A stretch of 64,000 nucleotides of DNA from Allobogoriella alba (GTDB lineage: Bacteria; Actinomycetota; Actinomycetes; Actinomycetales; Actinomycetaceae). How positions within the stretch are numbered: the stretch's first letter is position 1; each line of letters starts with the position of its first letter. The notes below the pieces were generated by a model that searched no databases, was not told where the DNA came from, and was given only the letters and a program-made list of their open reading frames with translations. The stretch lies in the NCBI RefSeq assembly GCF_042665525.1, contig NZ_JBHTCQ010000001.1, positions 124,001 to 188,000 on the forward strand, written 5' to 3'. The position numbers were made by a program, and so were the translations under genes. Shown in pieces: positions 43,113 to 50,881 of this stretch.

Positions 43113-43778
43113 TCAGGCGTCGACGTCCAGAGGCTCCCCGGCGGGGCCGTCCGTGAGCGAGGTGTCGACCGCTGGGCCGCCGATCGCCTGGTCCTCCCAG
43201 GTCAGCGTGGTCCAGGCTTCGGCTGCGGTCTCCAGCACGACGACGCCGGTGTTGCCGACCGGCGTGCGTGCGGCGAACTCCCGGCTCACGTTGTCGCTGC
43301 GCGCCGGCACCCAGGAGCGGATGGCGGCGCCGTGGCTGACGATGACGGCCGTGGACGCGCCGGTCGCGACCACCTCGTCGACCACGGCGTCGAACCGGGC
43401 GAGGAACTCCTCGCCGCTCTCGCCGCCCGGGACGCGCGCGGCCGGGTTGCCGTTGCCCCAGCTGAAGATGGCCTCGAGATAGGCGTGCACCGCGTCGTCG
43501 TCGCCACGCATCTCGAGCTCTCCCGCCGAGATCTCTCGGACGCCGTCGCGCACCCACGGCTCGACGCCGAGTGCGTCCGCGAGCGGTGCGGCGGTCTGCT
43601 GGGTGCGGACCAGCGTGGAGGTGACGATGAGGTCCACGGGGATCTCCCCGAGCGTCTCCGGCAGCGCCGCAGCCTGGCGCCGGCCGAGCTCCGTCAGGTC
43701 CGCGCCCGGTTCGGCGGTGTCGAGGAGTCCCTCCACGTTGGAGCTGGTCTGGCCGTGCCGGACGAGGATCAGTCGCAT
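43113..43778 (-). CDS. Histidine phosphatase family protein
   Basis: 221 aa. The phosphohistidine motif is LVRHGQTSSN at 5-14, with the second catalytic His in VIVSHGAAIRSW near 146-157 and the arginine in TSTLVRTQQTA. This is branch 1, phosphoglycerate-mutase-like, most likely a broad-specificity phosphatase. It lies 20 nt upstream of the glycosyltransferase on the same strand. Confidence 0.88.
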   Translation of the reverse strand: MRLILVRHGQTSSNVEGLLDTAEPGADLTELGRRQAAALPETLGEIPVDLIVTSTLVRTQQTAAPLADALGVEPWVRDGVREISAGELEMRGDDDAVHAYLEAIFSWGNGNPAARVPGGESGEEFLARFDAVVDEVVATGASTAVIVSHGAAIRSWVPARSDNVSREFAARTPVGNTGVVVLETAAEAWTTLTWEDQAIGGPAVDTSLTDGPAGEPLDVDA

Positions 43779-43883
43779 GGCTCCATCCTCTCCCGGAACC
43801 AGCCGGGACCGTCGGCCCCGCGACCGACGGCGAGGTGAACAGCCGGAGATGTCCCGGTCACGGCCCGCCGAGAGTGCCGATCG

Positions 43884-44390
43884 TCAGGCCGAGCGGCGGC
43901 GAAGCGCGGCCAGGGTCTCCTCGAGGATGCTCTCGGGACCGCCCACGCCGGAGATCCTGACGCCGTTCTCGTCCGGACCGAGCTCCTCGAGGGTGTCGAG
44001 CTGGCTCCGCAGCAGGCTGGCCGGCATGTAGTGGCCCCGGCGCCGCTCCATGCGGGCGGCCGTGACCTCCTCCGGCGGGTCGAGGTGGACGAAGATCGTC
44101 TCCCCCTCCGCACCGCGCAGCACGTCCCGGTACCTGCGACGCAGGGCCGAGCACGTCACGACGGTGGACCGTCCCGCGCGGGCACGCTCGGTCATCCAGT
44201 CCCGGATCGTGGCGAGCCAGGGTGCACGGTCGTTGTCGTCGAGGGGCACGCCGGTGCGCATCTTCTCGCGGTTGGCGTCGCTGTGGAAGTCGTCGCCCTC
44301 GGCGAACGTGTGGCCGAGCTCCTCGGCGAGACCTGTCGCGATCGTGGTCTTGCCGCTGCCGGAGACCCCCATGACGACGATGTGCTGCAC
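43884..44390 (-). CDS. gntK: Gluconokinase
   Basis: 168 aa, shikimate-kinase-like P-loop protein. The Walker A motif GVSGSGKTT is at 8-16, then GDDFHSDANREKMRTGVPLDDNDR, the gluconate-binding segment, and VTCSALRRRYRDVLR. It phosphorylates gluconate to 6-phosphogluconate. The start is the GTG at 44390 because GGAGG is 7 nt upstream; the GTG at 44396 overlaps that ribosome site. It is 22 nt downstream of the phosphoglycerate mutase gene in the same operon. Confidence 0.92.
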   Translation of the reverse strand: MQHIVVMGVSGSGKTTIATGLAEELGHTFAEGDDFHSDANREKMRTGVPLDDNDRAPWLATIRDWMTERARAGRSTVVTCSALRRRYRDVLRGAEGETIFVHLDPPEEVTAARMERRRGHYMPASLLRSQLDTLEELGPDENGVRISGVGGPESILEETLAALRRRSA

Positions 44391-44412
44391 CCTCACTCCT
44401 CCTGCTTCGCTC

Positions 44413-45195
44413 TCACGTCCCGCCCTGGCGGGCGATGACGGCCGCCTCCAGGCGGGCGATGTCCGGGTCGAGGTAGGTGCCGCCCCGCACCACCGGCCGG
44501 GGGGCACCGCCGTCGTCCTCGACGAACTCGTAGCACAGCGGGCGGGCGTTGGGGATGTTGAGCGCGGTCAGCTCGGCGTCGGTGAGGCCGTCGAGGATGG
44601 CGCAGAGCGCGCGCAGGGAGTTGCCGTGCGCGACGACGAGGACGTCGTGGCCGGCGCGCAGCTCGGTCCACAGGTCCTCCATCCACGGCTCCAGGCGTGC
44701 GACGACGTCGGCCAGGGACTCGGTGGCGACGAGCGCCTCGGCGGGGAGCCGGTCGAACGGGGCGAGCCTGGCCCACAGCTCGAGGGTGCGTCGGTCGAGT
44801 GCCGGCGGCCGGCCGTCCAGGGAGCGGCGCCAGTAGCGGAACAGCTCCTCGCCGTGCCGGGCCCGGATCTCGGACTTCAGGTGCCCCGAGAGGGCGCCGT
44901 AGCTGCGCTCGTTGAGCCGCCACGTGCGCATGACGGGCCGGTCGGGCCCGAGCGCCTCGACCACGAGCTCGGCCGTGCGCCAGCCCCGGGCGAGCTCCGA
45001 GGTGACGACGAGGTCGGGCACCATGCCGAGGCCGGCCAGCCGAGCGCCGGCGTCCCGGCTGGACTGCTCGCCGTCGGGGGTCAGGTCGACGTCGAGCACG
45101 CCGGTGAACAGCTCGCGCGCGTTGCCCACGGACTCGCCGTGCCGCAGCAGCACGAGGCTGCCCGGGATGGCCGCGCGAGCGGGGACGTCATGCAC
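44413..45195 (-). CDS. gpmA: 2,3-bisphosphoglycerate-dependent phosphoglycerate mutase
   Basis: 260 aa. The LVLLRHGESVGNARELFTGVLDVDLT segment (split over residues ~13-38) has the dPGM catalytic His and the F-T-G-x-x-D hallmark, with LNERSYGALSG near 94 and VVAHGNSLRAL near 185. It interconverts 3- and 2-phosphoglycerate; because a second mutase may exist elsewhere, the symbol is tentative. GTG start with GACAGT 6 nt upstream. It shares an operon with gluconokinase, fitting a sugar-acid/glycolysis unit. Confidence 0.85.
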   Translation of the reverse strand: MHDVPARAAIPGSLVLLRHGESVGNARELFTGVLDVDLTPDGEQSSRDAGARLAGLGMVPDLVVTSELARGWRTAELVVEALGPDRPVMRTWRLNERSYGALSGHLKSEIRARHGEELFRYWRRSLDGRPPALDRRTLELWARLAPFDRLPAEALVATESLADVVARLEPWMEDLWTELRAGHDVLVVAHGNSLRALCAILDGLTDAELTALNIPNARPLCYEFVEDDGGAPRPVVRGGTYLDPDIARLEAAVIARQGGT

Positions 45196-45257
45196 GGCCC
45201 CACTGTCGCACGCCCCGACCGTTGCCGGGACCGGCCCCACCGGCGAGGATGGGGCCC

Positions 45258-45803
45258 ATGGTCAGCCCGACGTCGACGTCCGCCGTCGCCACTGCCACCG
45301 GCCGTACCTGGCCGGAGTGGGTGTCACTGCTCGACGACGCCGGTGCCCGCCAGATGAACCACACCGAGATCGCGCGCCTGGCGCTCGAGCTCATGCCGGA
45401 GGGGGCGCGGCAGAAGGAGTGGTGGGCGCAGGGCACCGCGGTCGCGTACGAGCAGCACGCCGGCCTGCGTGTGCCGGGTCAGACCTGCGACGGCGACTTC
45501 CAGCTCTCCACGACCCGGACGGTGCAAGGCGACAAGGACGACGCGCTGGCGGCGTGGCTCGACGCCGTCGCCGCCGGCGAGCAGCTCGGTGGCGTCCTCG
45601 TCGAGGGTCTGGCGACAACCTCCAGCACCGAGAAGTGGCGGTACTGGCGGGCGCGCCTGGCGGACGGCACCCGCGTCGCGGTGAGCATCAGCGACAACGG
45701 CGCCGGCAAGGCCTCGGTGGGCCTGGTGCACTCGAAGCTCGATTCCGCGGAAGCGATCGAGCAGTGGCGGCCCGTGTGGAAGGACCTGCTCGCGCAGCTC
45801 TGA
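45258..45803 (+). CDS. Conserved actinobacterial protein with WWAQ motif
   Basis: 181 aa. The first half has TGRTWPEWVSLLDDAG, HTEIARLALEL, and KEWWAQGTAVAYEQHAG, a recurrent actinobacterial module (similar proteins are often annotated DUF4287). The second half (QLSTTRTV, WRYWRARLADGTRVAVSI, LDSAEAIEQWRPVWKDLLAQL) has the strand-helix look of SRPBCC/AHSA1 domains. It is soluble, with no catalytic residues recognisable. The start at 45258 is chosen by spacing; 45249 is possible. Confidence 0.65.
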   Translation: MVSPTSTSAVATATGRTWPEWVSLLDDAGARQMNHTEIARLALELMPEGARQKEWWAQGTAVAYEQHAGLRVPGQTCDGDFQLSTTRTVQGDKDDALAAWLDAVAAGEQLGGVLVEGLATTSSTEKWRYWRARLADGTRVAVSISDNGAGKASVGLVHSKLDSAEAIEQWRPVWKDLLAQL

Positions 45804-45873
45804 GCGGCGGTCTGCTCATCGGCTGACAGCCGTGGGCGAACCGACCGCCGTGGCTGCCGTTTTGCTCGTCTGC

Positions 45874-45879
45874 TAGCAT
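45874..45879 (+). promoter_or_regulatory. Leaderless-type -10 box and possible operator of the RHH gene
   Basis: TAGCAT ends 6 nt before the ATG at 45886. Two GCATGC palindromes (45876-45881 and 45884-45889) overlap it at 8-bp spacing, which could be an autoregulatory RHH operator. Confidence 0.4.
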
Positions 45880-45885
45880 GCTCGC

Positions 45886-46032
45886 ATGCCTGACAAGACG
45901 CAGTTCAACGTGTACCTACCGCCCGAGCTGGTGCGCGCCGTCAAGCACCGCTGCATCGACGAAGGCGTCTCGCTGTCCGCGTTCGTCGAACGCATCCTGA
46001 CCGACTACCTCGCGGAGGTGGAGGAGAAGTGA
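45886..46032 (+). CDS. Small ribbon-helix-helix DNA-binding protein (48 aa)
   Basis: 48 aa: the strand KTQFNVYLPPELV, then two helices RAVKHRCIDEG and SLSAFVERILTDYLAEV, a complete Arc/CopG/MetJ ribbon-helix-helix unit with nothing added. The stop TGA overlaps the GTG of the following VOC gene (GTGA, 46029-46032), so they are translationally coupled. A leaderless-type box sits at the start. It is probably an autoregulator of this two-gene unit. Confidence 0.85.
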   Translation: MPDKTQFNVYLPPELVRAVKHRCIDEGVSLSAFVERILTDYLAEVEEK

Positions 46033-46796
46033 CCGCATCGCCGACCTACTCGGGCCCCACGCCGATCGTGCGGCCAATCCAGTTCGTCACCGACGTCGCA
46101 GCCTGGCGGGCGTTCTACGAGGACGTGGGGCTGGTCGGGACCGGCGTCGACGCGGACGGGTGGACCGTGCTGGCGGCCGACTCGGGCCGGCTCGCCCTGC
46201 ACCACGCAGCGGCCGACGACCCCCTCGCCGGCAAGGCGAAGCTCAGCCTCGAGGTGCCGGACCTCGAGGAGTACCGCAAGGCGGTCGCCGCAACCGGCCT
46301 GGAGCTTCGGCCGGTGACTCTCGGACACGGCGAGGCACTCGCCGTCGACCTGCCGCACGGCCGGCTGCACATCGACTCCGCGGGACCCGGCGAGGGCGGG
46401 CGCGCCCCGGTCTCGACCGACGGGATCAACCTCCAACCGCTCGTCTACGGGCCGGTCGAGACGGTCCGGGCGGGCGCCGACGTCGCCGCCATGCTCGGCC
46501 TCACCCCGCGAGTCTTCAGCGATCGCGGCACCTGGGCGGACCTCGCGGCCCACGGCCTGATCGCCTTCCACGACGGTCCGATGTCCACGGTCGACGGCGA
46601 GGTCGGATGCGAGGTCGGCCTGGAGACCGGAAACGTCGAGGCAGTCCAGAGCAGGCTCGAGGCTGCCGGTCGCACGTCGCGGATCATCGACGAGGCATAC
46701 GGCCGCACGCTGCGGGTCGACACCCCGGGCGGCTTCGAGCTGTGGGTGAACGAGTGGCAGGACGACCTCTACGGGTACCACCTGGCGCAGGCCTGA
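46029..46796 (+). CDS. VOC-family protein (glyoxalase/bleomycin-resistance fold), two modules
   Basis: 255 aa with two VOC half-domains: residues ~10-120 (PIQFVTDVAAWRAFYEDVGLV through LHIDS) and ~135-250 (YGPVETVRAGADVAAMLGL through VDTPGGFELWVNEW). The second ends with the conserved Glu of the metal/edge strand (FELWVN). Substrate and metal are unknown; dioxygenase, glyoxalase or antibiotic-binding roles are possible. It is coupled to the RHH regulator by a GTGA overlap. Confidence 0.8.
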   Translation: MTASPTYSGPTPIVRPIQFVTDVAAWRAFYEDVGLVGTGVDADGWTVLAADSGRLALHHAAADDPLAGKAKLSLEVPDLEEYRKAVAATGLELRPVTLGHGEALAVDLPHGRLHIDSAGPGEGGRAPVSTDGINLQPLVYGPVETVRAGADVAAMLGLTPRVFSDRGTWADLAAHGLIAFHDGPMSTVDGEVGCEVGLETGNVEAVQSRLEAAGRTSRIIDEAYGRTLRVDTPGGFELWVNEWQDDLYGYHLAQA

Positions 46797-46884
46797 CCAC
46801 GCGCACCGAGCCTTCGACCCGAGTGGCCCACCCCGGGCCGCCGCGCGACGATGGTGGCGTCACCCAGTCGAGGGGGTCAGCACC

Positions 46885-47511
46885 ATGCGCACCGGTCTCG
46901 GGCACCGTGGCAGCGGTTCTCGATCGACGGTCGACCGCGTCCGGGCGGCGATGTCCGCCGTCGACCGCCGGGCGTTCCTGCCGCGGGACCAGATCCGCTT
47001 CGCGCACGCCGACATGCCCCTCCAGATCGGGTACGGCGCGACGTGCTCGCAGCCGAGCACCGTCGCCGCCATGCTCGAGCTGCTCGATCCGGAGGTCGGC
47101 GACAAGGTCCTCGACGTCGGATCCGGATCCGGCTGGACCACGGCGCTGCTCGCGGAGCTGGTCTCCCCCGGCGGCTTCGTGCTGGGCGTGGAGATCGAGC
47201 CCGCGCTCGTCGAGGACGGTGGGGGGAACCTGCGCGCCTGGGGCGGCGCCGATGACGTCCGGGCACGGATCGAGCAGGCCGAGCCGGGCCGGGTGGGGCG
47301 CCCCGAGGAGGCGCCCTTCGATCGGATTCTCGTCTCGGCCGCTGCCCGGCGCATGCCGGAGGGGCTGCTCGCCCAGCTGGGCGACGGCGGCCGGATGGTG
47401 ATCCCGGTCCGCAGCCGCATGATGGTGGTGGACCGGTCGGGCGACGAGGTCACCACGCGCGAGACGGGCTCGTTCAGCTTTGTCCCGCTGCGGGCGACGG
47501 GCGACGAGTAG
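46885..47511 (+). CDS. Protein-L-isoaspartate O-methyltransferase-like
   Basis: 208 aa. The PCMT signature segments are VDRRAFLP, IGYGATCSQPSTVAAMLELL (substrate loop), LDVGSGSGWTTALLAEL (motif I) and FDRILVSAAARRMPEGLLAQLGDGGRMVIPV. It methylates isoaspartyl residues for repair. GAGGGGG precedes the ATG. The last 38 bp overlap the convergent WYL regulator gene. The first motif diverges somewhat from repair-type PCMT, so a related methyltransferase is possible. Confidence 0.82.
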   Translation: MRTGLGHRGSGSRSTVDRVRAAMSAVDRRAFLPRDQIRFAHADMPLQIGYGATCSQPSTVAAMLELLDPEVGDKVLDVGSGSGWTTALLAELVSPGGFVLGVEIEPALVEDGGGNLRAWGGADDVRARIEQAEPGRVGRPEEAPFDRILVSAAARRMPEGLLAQLGDGGRMVIPVRSRMMVVDRSGDEVTTRETGSFSFVPLRATGDE

Positions 47512-48481
47512 CCGCGCCGCGCACGGCCTCGCCGAACCGGTCCGCGAACCGTTCCAGCGCCTCGTAGACCGCCGGGTCGTCGCAGATGACTTCGTACTCC
47601 ATCTCCGGAGGGATCCACAGCAGGCCCATGAGCATCTCCGGGATACTGGCTCCGCCGAAGGGCCAGTCGACCGTGCCGCCAGGGCCTTCGGTGGCGTTCT
47701 GCGCCCACACGCCGAAGTAGTCCTTCGCCTCCGGCAGCGTGGTGTGCAGACGAGCGACGGCGGAGTAGCGCACCGAGCTCAGTGACGCATGGGCGGCCAT
47801 CACGAAGTCCGCCGCATCCTCCGCGGGCAGGTCGCGGGGCTCGACCCGCACGCCGATGGCCAGGACGTTCGCCATGCGGTCCACCCGGAAGGTGCGCCAG
47901 TCCTCGCGGTTCACGTCCCAGGCCACGAAGTACCAGCGCCGATCCCGCGGCACGAGCGAGTGCGGTTCCACCAGGCGCGCGGTCTCCTCCCCCGAGCGAG
48001 CCGTGTACCGGAAGCGCAGCCGCTCGTGGTCGCGGCAGGCCAGCGCGAGCTGAGCGAGCAGGTCGGCGGCCACCCGGGCGTCGTTGCGGACGGCCGGGAT
48101 GGTGTGCTCCTGCAACGCCGAGACCCGACGGCGGAGGTTCCGTGGCAGCACCTGCTCCAGCTTGGCGAGCGCGCTGAGCGAGGTCTGCTCGCCGTCGCCC
48201 ACCCCCTGGACCGCCGCGGTGCGCAGACCGATGGCGATGGCCACGGCCTCGTCGTCGTCGAGCAGCAACGGGGGCACGGTGGAGCCGGACTCGAGCTGGT
48301 ACCCGCCGGCGACGCCGGGCTGGGCGACCACCCGGTAGCCCAGCTCACGAAGCCGGTCGACGTCCCGGCGCAGGGTGCGCTCGGACACGCCGAGGCGGCC
48401 GGCAAGCTCCGGTCCTCCCCAGAACCGATGGGTCTGCAGGAGGGACAGCAGCCGGAGTGCACGGGCGGTGGGATCTGACAT
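47474..48481 (-). CDS. WYL-domain transcriptional regulator (YafY type)
   Basis: 335 aa. An N-terminal HTH_11/DeoR-like helix-turn-helix (LAGRLGVSERTLRRDVDRLRELGY, split over residues ~26-49) is followed by the WYL ligand domain, with RRWYFVAWDVNREDWRTFRVDRM near 180-200, and a C-terminal WCX region. WYL domains sense nucleotides or nucleic-acid ligands. The ATG at 48481 has a TAGGTT box 7 nt upstream. It is divergent from the DrrAB-like exporter, with 62 nt between starts, so control of that exporter is likely. Confidence 0.88.
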   Translation of the reverse strand: MSDPTARALRLLSLLQTHRFWGGPELAGRLGVSERTLRRDVDRLRELGYRVVAQPGVAGGYQLESGSTVPPLLLDDDEAVAIAIGLRTAAVQGVGDGEQTSLSALAKLEQVLPRNLRRRVSALQEHTIPAVRNDARVAADLLAQLALACRDHERLRFRYTARSGEETARLVEPHSLVPRDRRWYFVAWDVNREDWRTFRVDRMANVLAIGVRVEPRDLPAEDAADFVMAAHASLSSVRYSAVARLHTTLPEAKDYFGVWAQNATEGPGGTVDWPFGGASIPEMLMGLLWIPPEMEYEVICDDPAVYEALERFADRFGEAVRGAATRRPSPAAGQS

Positions 48482-48488
48482 GCGTCGC

Positions 48489-48494
48489 AACCTA
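48489..48494 (-). promoter_or_regulatory. Leaderless-type -10 box of the WYL regulator
   Basis: TAGGTT on the minus strand, 7 nt from the ATG at 48481. Confidence 0.4.
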
Positions 48495-48531
48495 GCGAGA
48501 AAAGCGGTCAGGATCTGGCCGCGGAACGTCC

Positions 48532-48537
48532 TACCGT
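48532..48537 (+). promoter_or_regulatory. Leaderless-type -10 box of the ABC exporter
   Basis: TACCGT ends 6 nt before the ATG at 48544. Confidence 0.4.
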
Positions 48538-48543
48538 GCCGTC

Positions 48544-49593
48544 ATGACACCAATCATCAGGACCGAAGGGCTCCGCAAGGAGTTCTCGTCGAAGGGCCAG
48601 ACCGTGGTCGCGGTCGAGAACCTCACGATGGACATCGCGGCCGGTTCACTCACGGCGTTTCTCGGCCCCAACGGTGCGGGGAAGTCCACTTCGCTCCGCA
48701 TGCTCACCACCCTGCTCGAGCCGACCTCGGGCACCGCCAGCGTGTGCGGGTTCGACGTCGCGCGGCAGCCGGCCGAGGTGCGCGCGCGGATCGGGTACAT
48801 CGGGCAGAAGAACGGGGCCGGGCACTACCAGCGCATCCGGGACGAGCTCCTGAGCCAAGGCGCCATGTACGGCCTCGGCCGCACGGAGGCGCGGCGGCGC
48901 ACCGAGGAGCTCATCGACCTCCTCGACCTCGGTGAGGTCGCGAACCGGAACACGATCACGCTCTCGGGCGGGCAGCGCCGTCGTGCCGACATCGCGCTCG
49001 GGCTGATCCCCGCGCCGAGCCTGCTGTTCCTCGACGAGCCGACCACCGGCCTGGACCCGCAGTCGCGCGCGAACCTCTGGGAGCACATCCTGAACCTGCG
49101 CAAGCAGCACGGGATGACCCTCTTCCTCACCACGCACTACCTCGACGAGGCGGACCAGTTCGCCGAGCGCGTCATGGTCGTCGACCACGGCAAGGTCATC
49201 GCGGACGACACGGCCGCCCGGCTCAAGGCGACACTCGCCGGGGACCGGATCACGGTCACGGTCGACGGCGACGCCGTCACAGCCACGGACATCGTGCGCC
49301 GCCTCGCCGTCGACTCCGGCGCGGCGAACCCCGAACCCACCGCGACCCCCGACGGCGAGGCGACCCGGATCGTCGTCGCCGTGAACGGGGGCGAGCACGT
49401 CCTGCCCCGGCTCATCCGCGAGCTGGACGCCGCAGGCTCGGAGGTCCGGACCGCCGACCTCGACCAACCCACCCTCGACGACGTCTTCCTCACCCTCACC
49501 GGCCGCAGCCTCCGCGAGGAGAACCAGGCCGCCGAGGACTCCGAGGCCGGCGCCGAGTCAGCCGCACCGAGTCCCGCAGGAGCCCCCCGATGA
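48544..49593 (+). CDS. DrrA-type ABC exporter ATP-binding protein
   Basis: 349 aa. Walker A is GPNGAGKST near 41-49, the signature is LSGGQRRRADIALGL near 140, Walker B is LLFLDEPTTGLDPQSR near 160, and the switch His is in LFLTTHYLDEADQ. The C-terminal ~100 residues carry the DrrA-specific region ending LDDVFLTLTGRSLRE. This family exports drugs or lipids. The stop overlaps the permease start (ATGA). It is divergent from the WYL regulator. Confidence 0.92.
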   Translation: MTPIIRTEGLRKEFSSKGQTVVAVENLTMDIAAGSLTAFLGPNGAGKSTSLRMLTTLLEPTSGTASVCGFDVARQPAEVRARIGYIGQKNGAGHYQRIRDELLSQGAMYGLGRTEARRRTEELIDLLDLGEVANRNTITLSGGQRRRADIALGLIPAPSLLFLDEPTTGLDPQSRANLWEHILNLRKQHGMTLFLTTHYLDEADQFAERVMVVDHGKVIADDTAARLKATLAGDRITVTVDGDAVTATDIVRRLAVDSGAANPEPTATPDGEATRIVVAVNGGEHVLPRLIRELDAAGSEVRTADLDQPTLDDVFLTLTGRSLREENQAAEDSEAGAESAAPSPAGAPR

Positions 49594-50384
49594 CCACCGT
49601 CGCACCCACGACCGCCACCCAGGCACGTGCCTCCGGGCCGGTGACGGACTCGATCAACGTGTTTGTCCGCGAGCTCCGTCCGACGCTGCGGGACCCGTTC
49701 AGCCTGATCTTCTCCCTCGTCCAGCCGCTGGTGTTCCTCGCCTTCTTCGGCCCGCTGCTGGGCGGCATGATGGGCGTCCCGGTCGCCGAGGCGTTCCAGT
49801 GGTTCGTGCCCGGCCTGGTGGTGATGATCGCGCTGTTCAGCACCGGCATGACCGGCGCCAACCTGCTCTTCGAGATCCAGTCCGGCGCGCACGAACGGAT
49901 GCTCGTCGCACCGGTCTCCCGCTCCGCGCTGCTCACCGGCCGGGCGCTGAAGGAGATGGTGCCGCTGCTCGTCCAGGCGCTCGTGCTGGTCGGGCTCGCC
50001 ACCCTCTTCGGGTTCCGGCCCTCCGTGCCTGGCATGGTGGTCGGCCTGCTGCTGCTCGGCGTCTTCGGGGTCGGCCTCGGTTCGCTCAGCTATGCGCTCG
50101 GCATCGCCTCACGCAACCGGGACTGGATGTTCTGGGCGGTCCAGCAGGGCACGCTGTTCCCGCTGCTCATGCTGTCCGGGATGATGATGCCGCTCGAGGT
50201 CGGGCCGCGCTGGATGCAGGTCATCGCCGCGGCGAACCCGCTGAAGTACCTGGTGGATGCCGAGCGCGCGCTGTTCAACGGGCTCTTCACCGAGCCCGCC
50301 GTGTGGCAGGGCCTCATCGCCGGCTTGGCGACCGCCGTCGTCGGGCTGTGGGTCGGCATCCGGGCGATCCGGCACAGCATCTGA
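49590..50384 (+). CDS. DrrB-type ABC-2 permease
   Basis: 264 aa with six membrane segments, ABC-2 family. RELRPTLRDPFSLIFSLVQPLVFLAFFG is the N-terminal coupling helix and TM1, IQSGAHERMLVAPVSRSALLTGR is the conserved cytoplasmic ABC-2 motif near 95-117, and ANPLKYLVDAERALFNG is typical near the end. It pairs with the overlapping ATPase gene as an exporter; the substrate is unknown. Confidence 0.92.
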   Translation: MTTVAPTTATQARASGPVTDSINVFVRELRPTLRDPFSLIFSLVQPLVFLAFFGPLLGGMMGVPVAEAFQWFVPGLVVMIALFSTGMTGANLLFEIQSGAHERMLVAPVSRSALLTGRALKEMVPLLVQALVLVGLATLFGFRPSVPGMVVGLLLLGVFGVGLGSLSYALGIASRNRDWMFWAVQQGTLFPLLMLSGMMMPLEVGPRWMQVIAAANPLKYLVDAERALFNGLFTEPAVWQGLIAGLATAVVGLWVGIRAIRHSI

Positions 50385-50404
50385 GCCGGATCGGCCGGTC
50401 GCCA

Positions 50405-50803
50405 CTACCCGGCCTGCTCCGGCTGCGGGCCGTTCCAGTCGACCAGCTGGACGATGACGCCGTTGGGGTCGCGCACCTGGAAGGCGCGCTCGCCCCACTC
50501 CTCGACGGTCAGCGGCATCGTGATGGTGACGCCCTCCCCCTCCAGGCGGGCCAGCTCGCCCTCGAGGTCGTCGACGACGAACGCGAGGATCTGCCCCTGG
50601 GCGTGGACGTCGCGCTGGTCGTCCGGCAGGGTCGGCAGGCCGACCCGCAGGAAGATGACGCTCATGCCGGCGTCCGGCCGGCTGAGCGAGTGGAAGCCGT
50701 CGGCGGACATGTCCTCGGTGAACCCGAAGTGCTCGACGAGGAACCGCGCCGAGCCGGCGGGGTCGGTGACGTTGAGGCTGACGGCGGACGCGCTGATGTT
50801 CAT
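50405..50803 (-). CDS. VOC-family protein (glyoxalase superfamily)
   Basis: 132 aa, a single VOC chain of the bleomycin-resistance type: SLNVTDPAGSARFLVEHFGF at the start, LAFVVDDLEGELARLEGEG in the middle, and FQVRDPNGVIVQLVDW at the end. AGGAGGAG precedes the ATG. It is divergent from the TetR regulator gene with two palindromic operators between them, so it is probably the regulated target. The substrate is unknown. Confidence 0.85.
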   Translation of the reverse strand: MNISASAVSLNVTDPAGSARFLVEHFGFTEDMSADGFHSLSRPDAGMSVIFLRVGLPTLPDDQRDVHAQGQILAFVVDDLEGELARLEGEGVTITMPLTVEEWGERAFQVRDPNGVIVQLVDWNGPQPEQAG

Positions 50804-50834
50804 GGGGCTCCTCCTGACTCGGATGCCGGCCTTT

Positions 50835-50865
50835 GCCGTACATCGTACGGCGTACAACGTACGGC
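50835..50865. promoter_or_regulatory. Two overlapping palindromic operators (GTAC type)
   Basis: GCCGTAC-ATC-GTACGGC (50835-50851) is a perfect 7-3-7 palindrome; CGTAC-AAC-GTACG (50851-50863, outer match at 50865) is a second, centred 14 bp away. They lie between the divergent VOC and TetR genes and probably bind the TetR protein encoded at 50882. Confidence 0.7.
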
Positions 50866-50881
50866 GTGGGAGGATATTCCC

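Noticed and set aside
46797..46884. Possible tRNA or small RNA between the VOC and PCMT genes
   Set aside because: No cloverleaf or stable hairpin is visible; the gap contains only a ribosome site for the PCMT gene.
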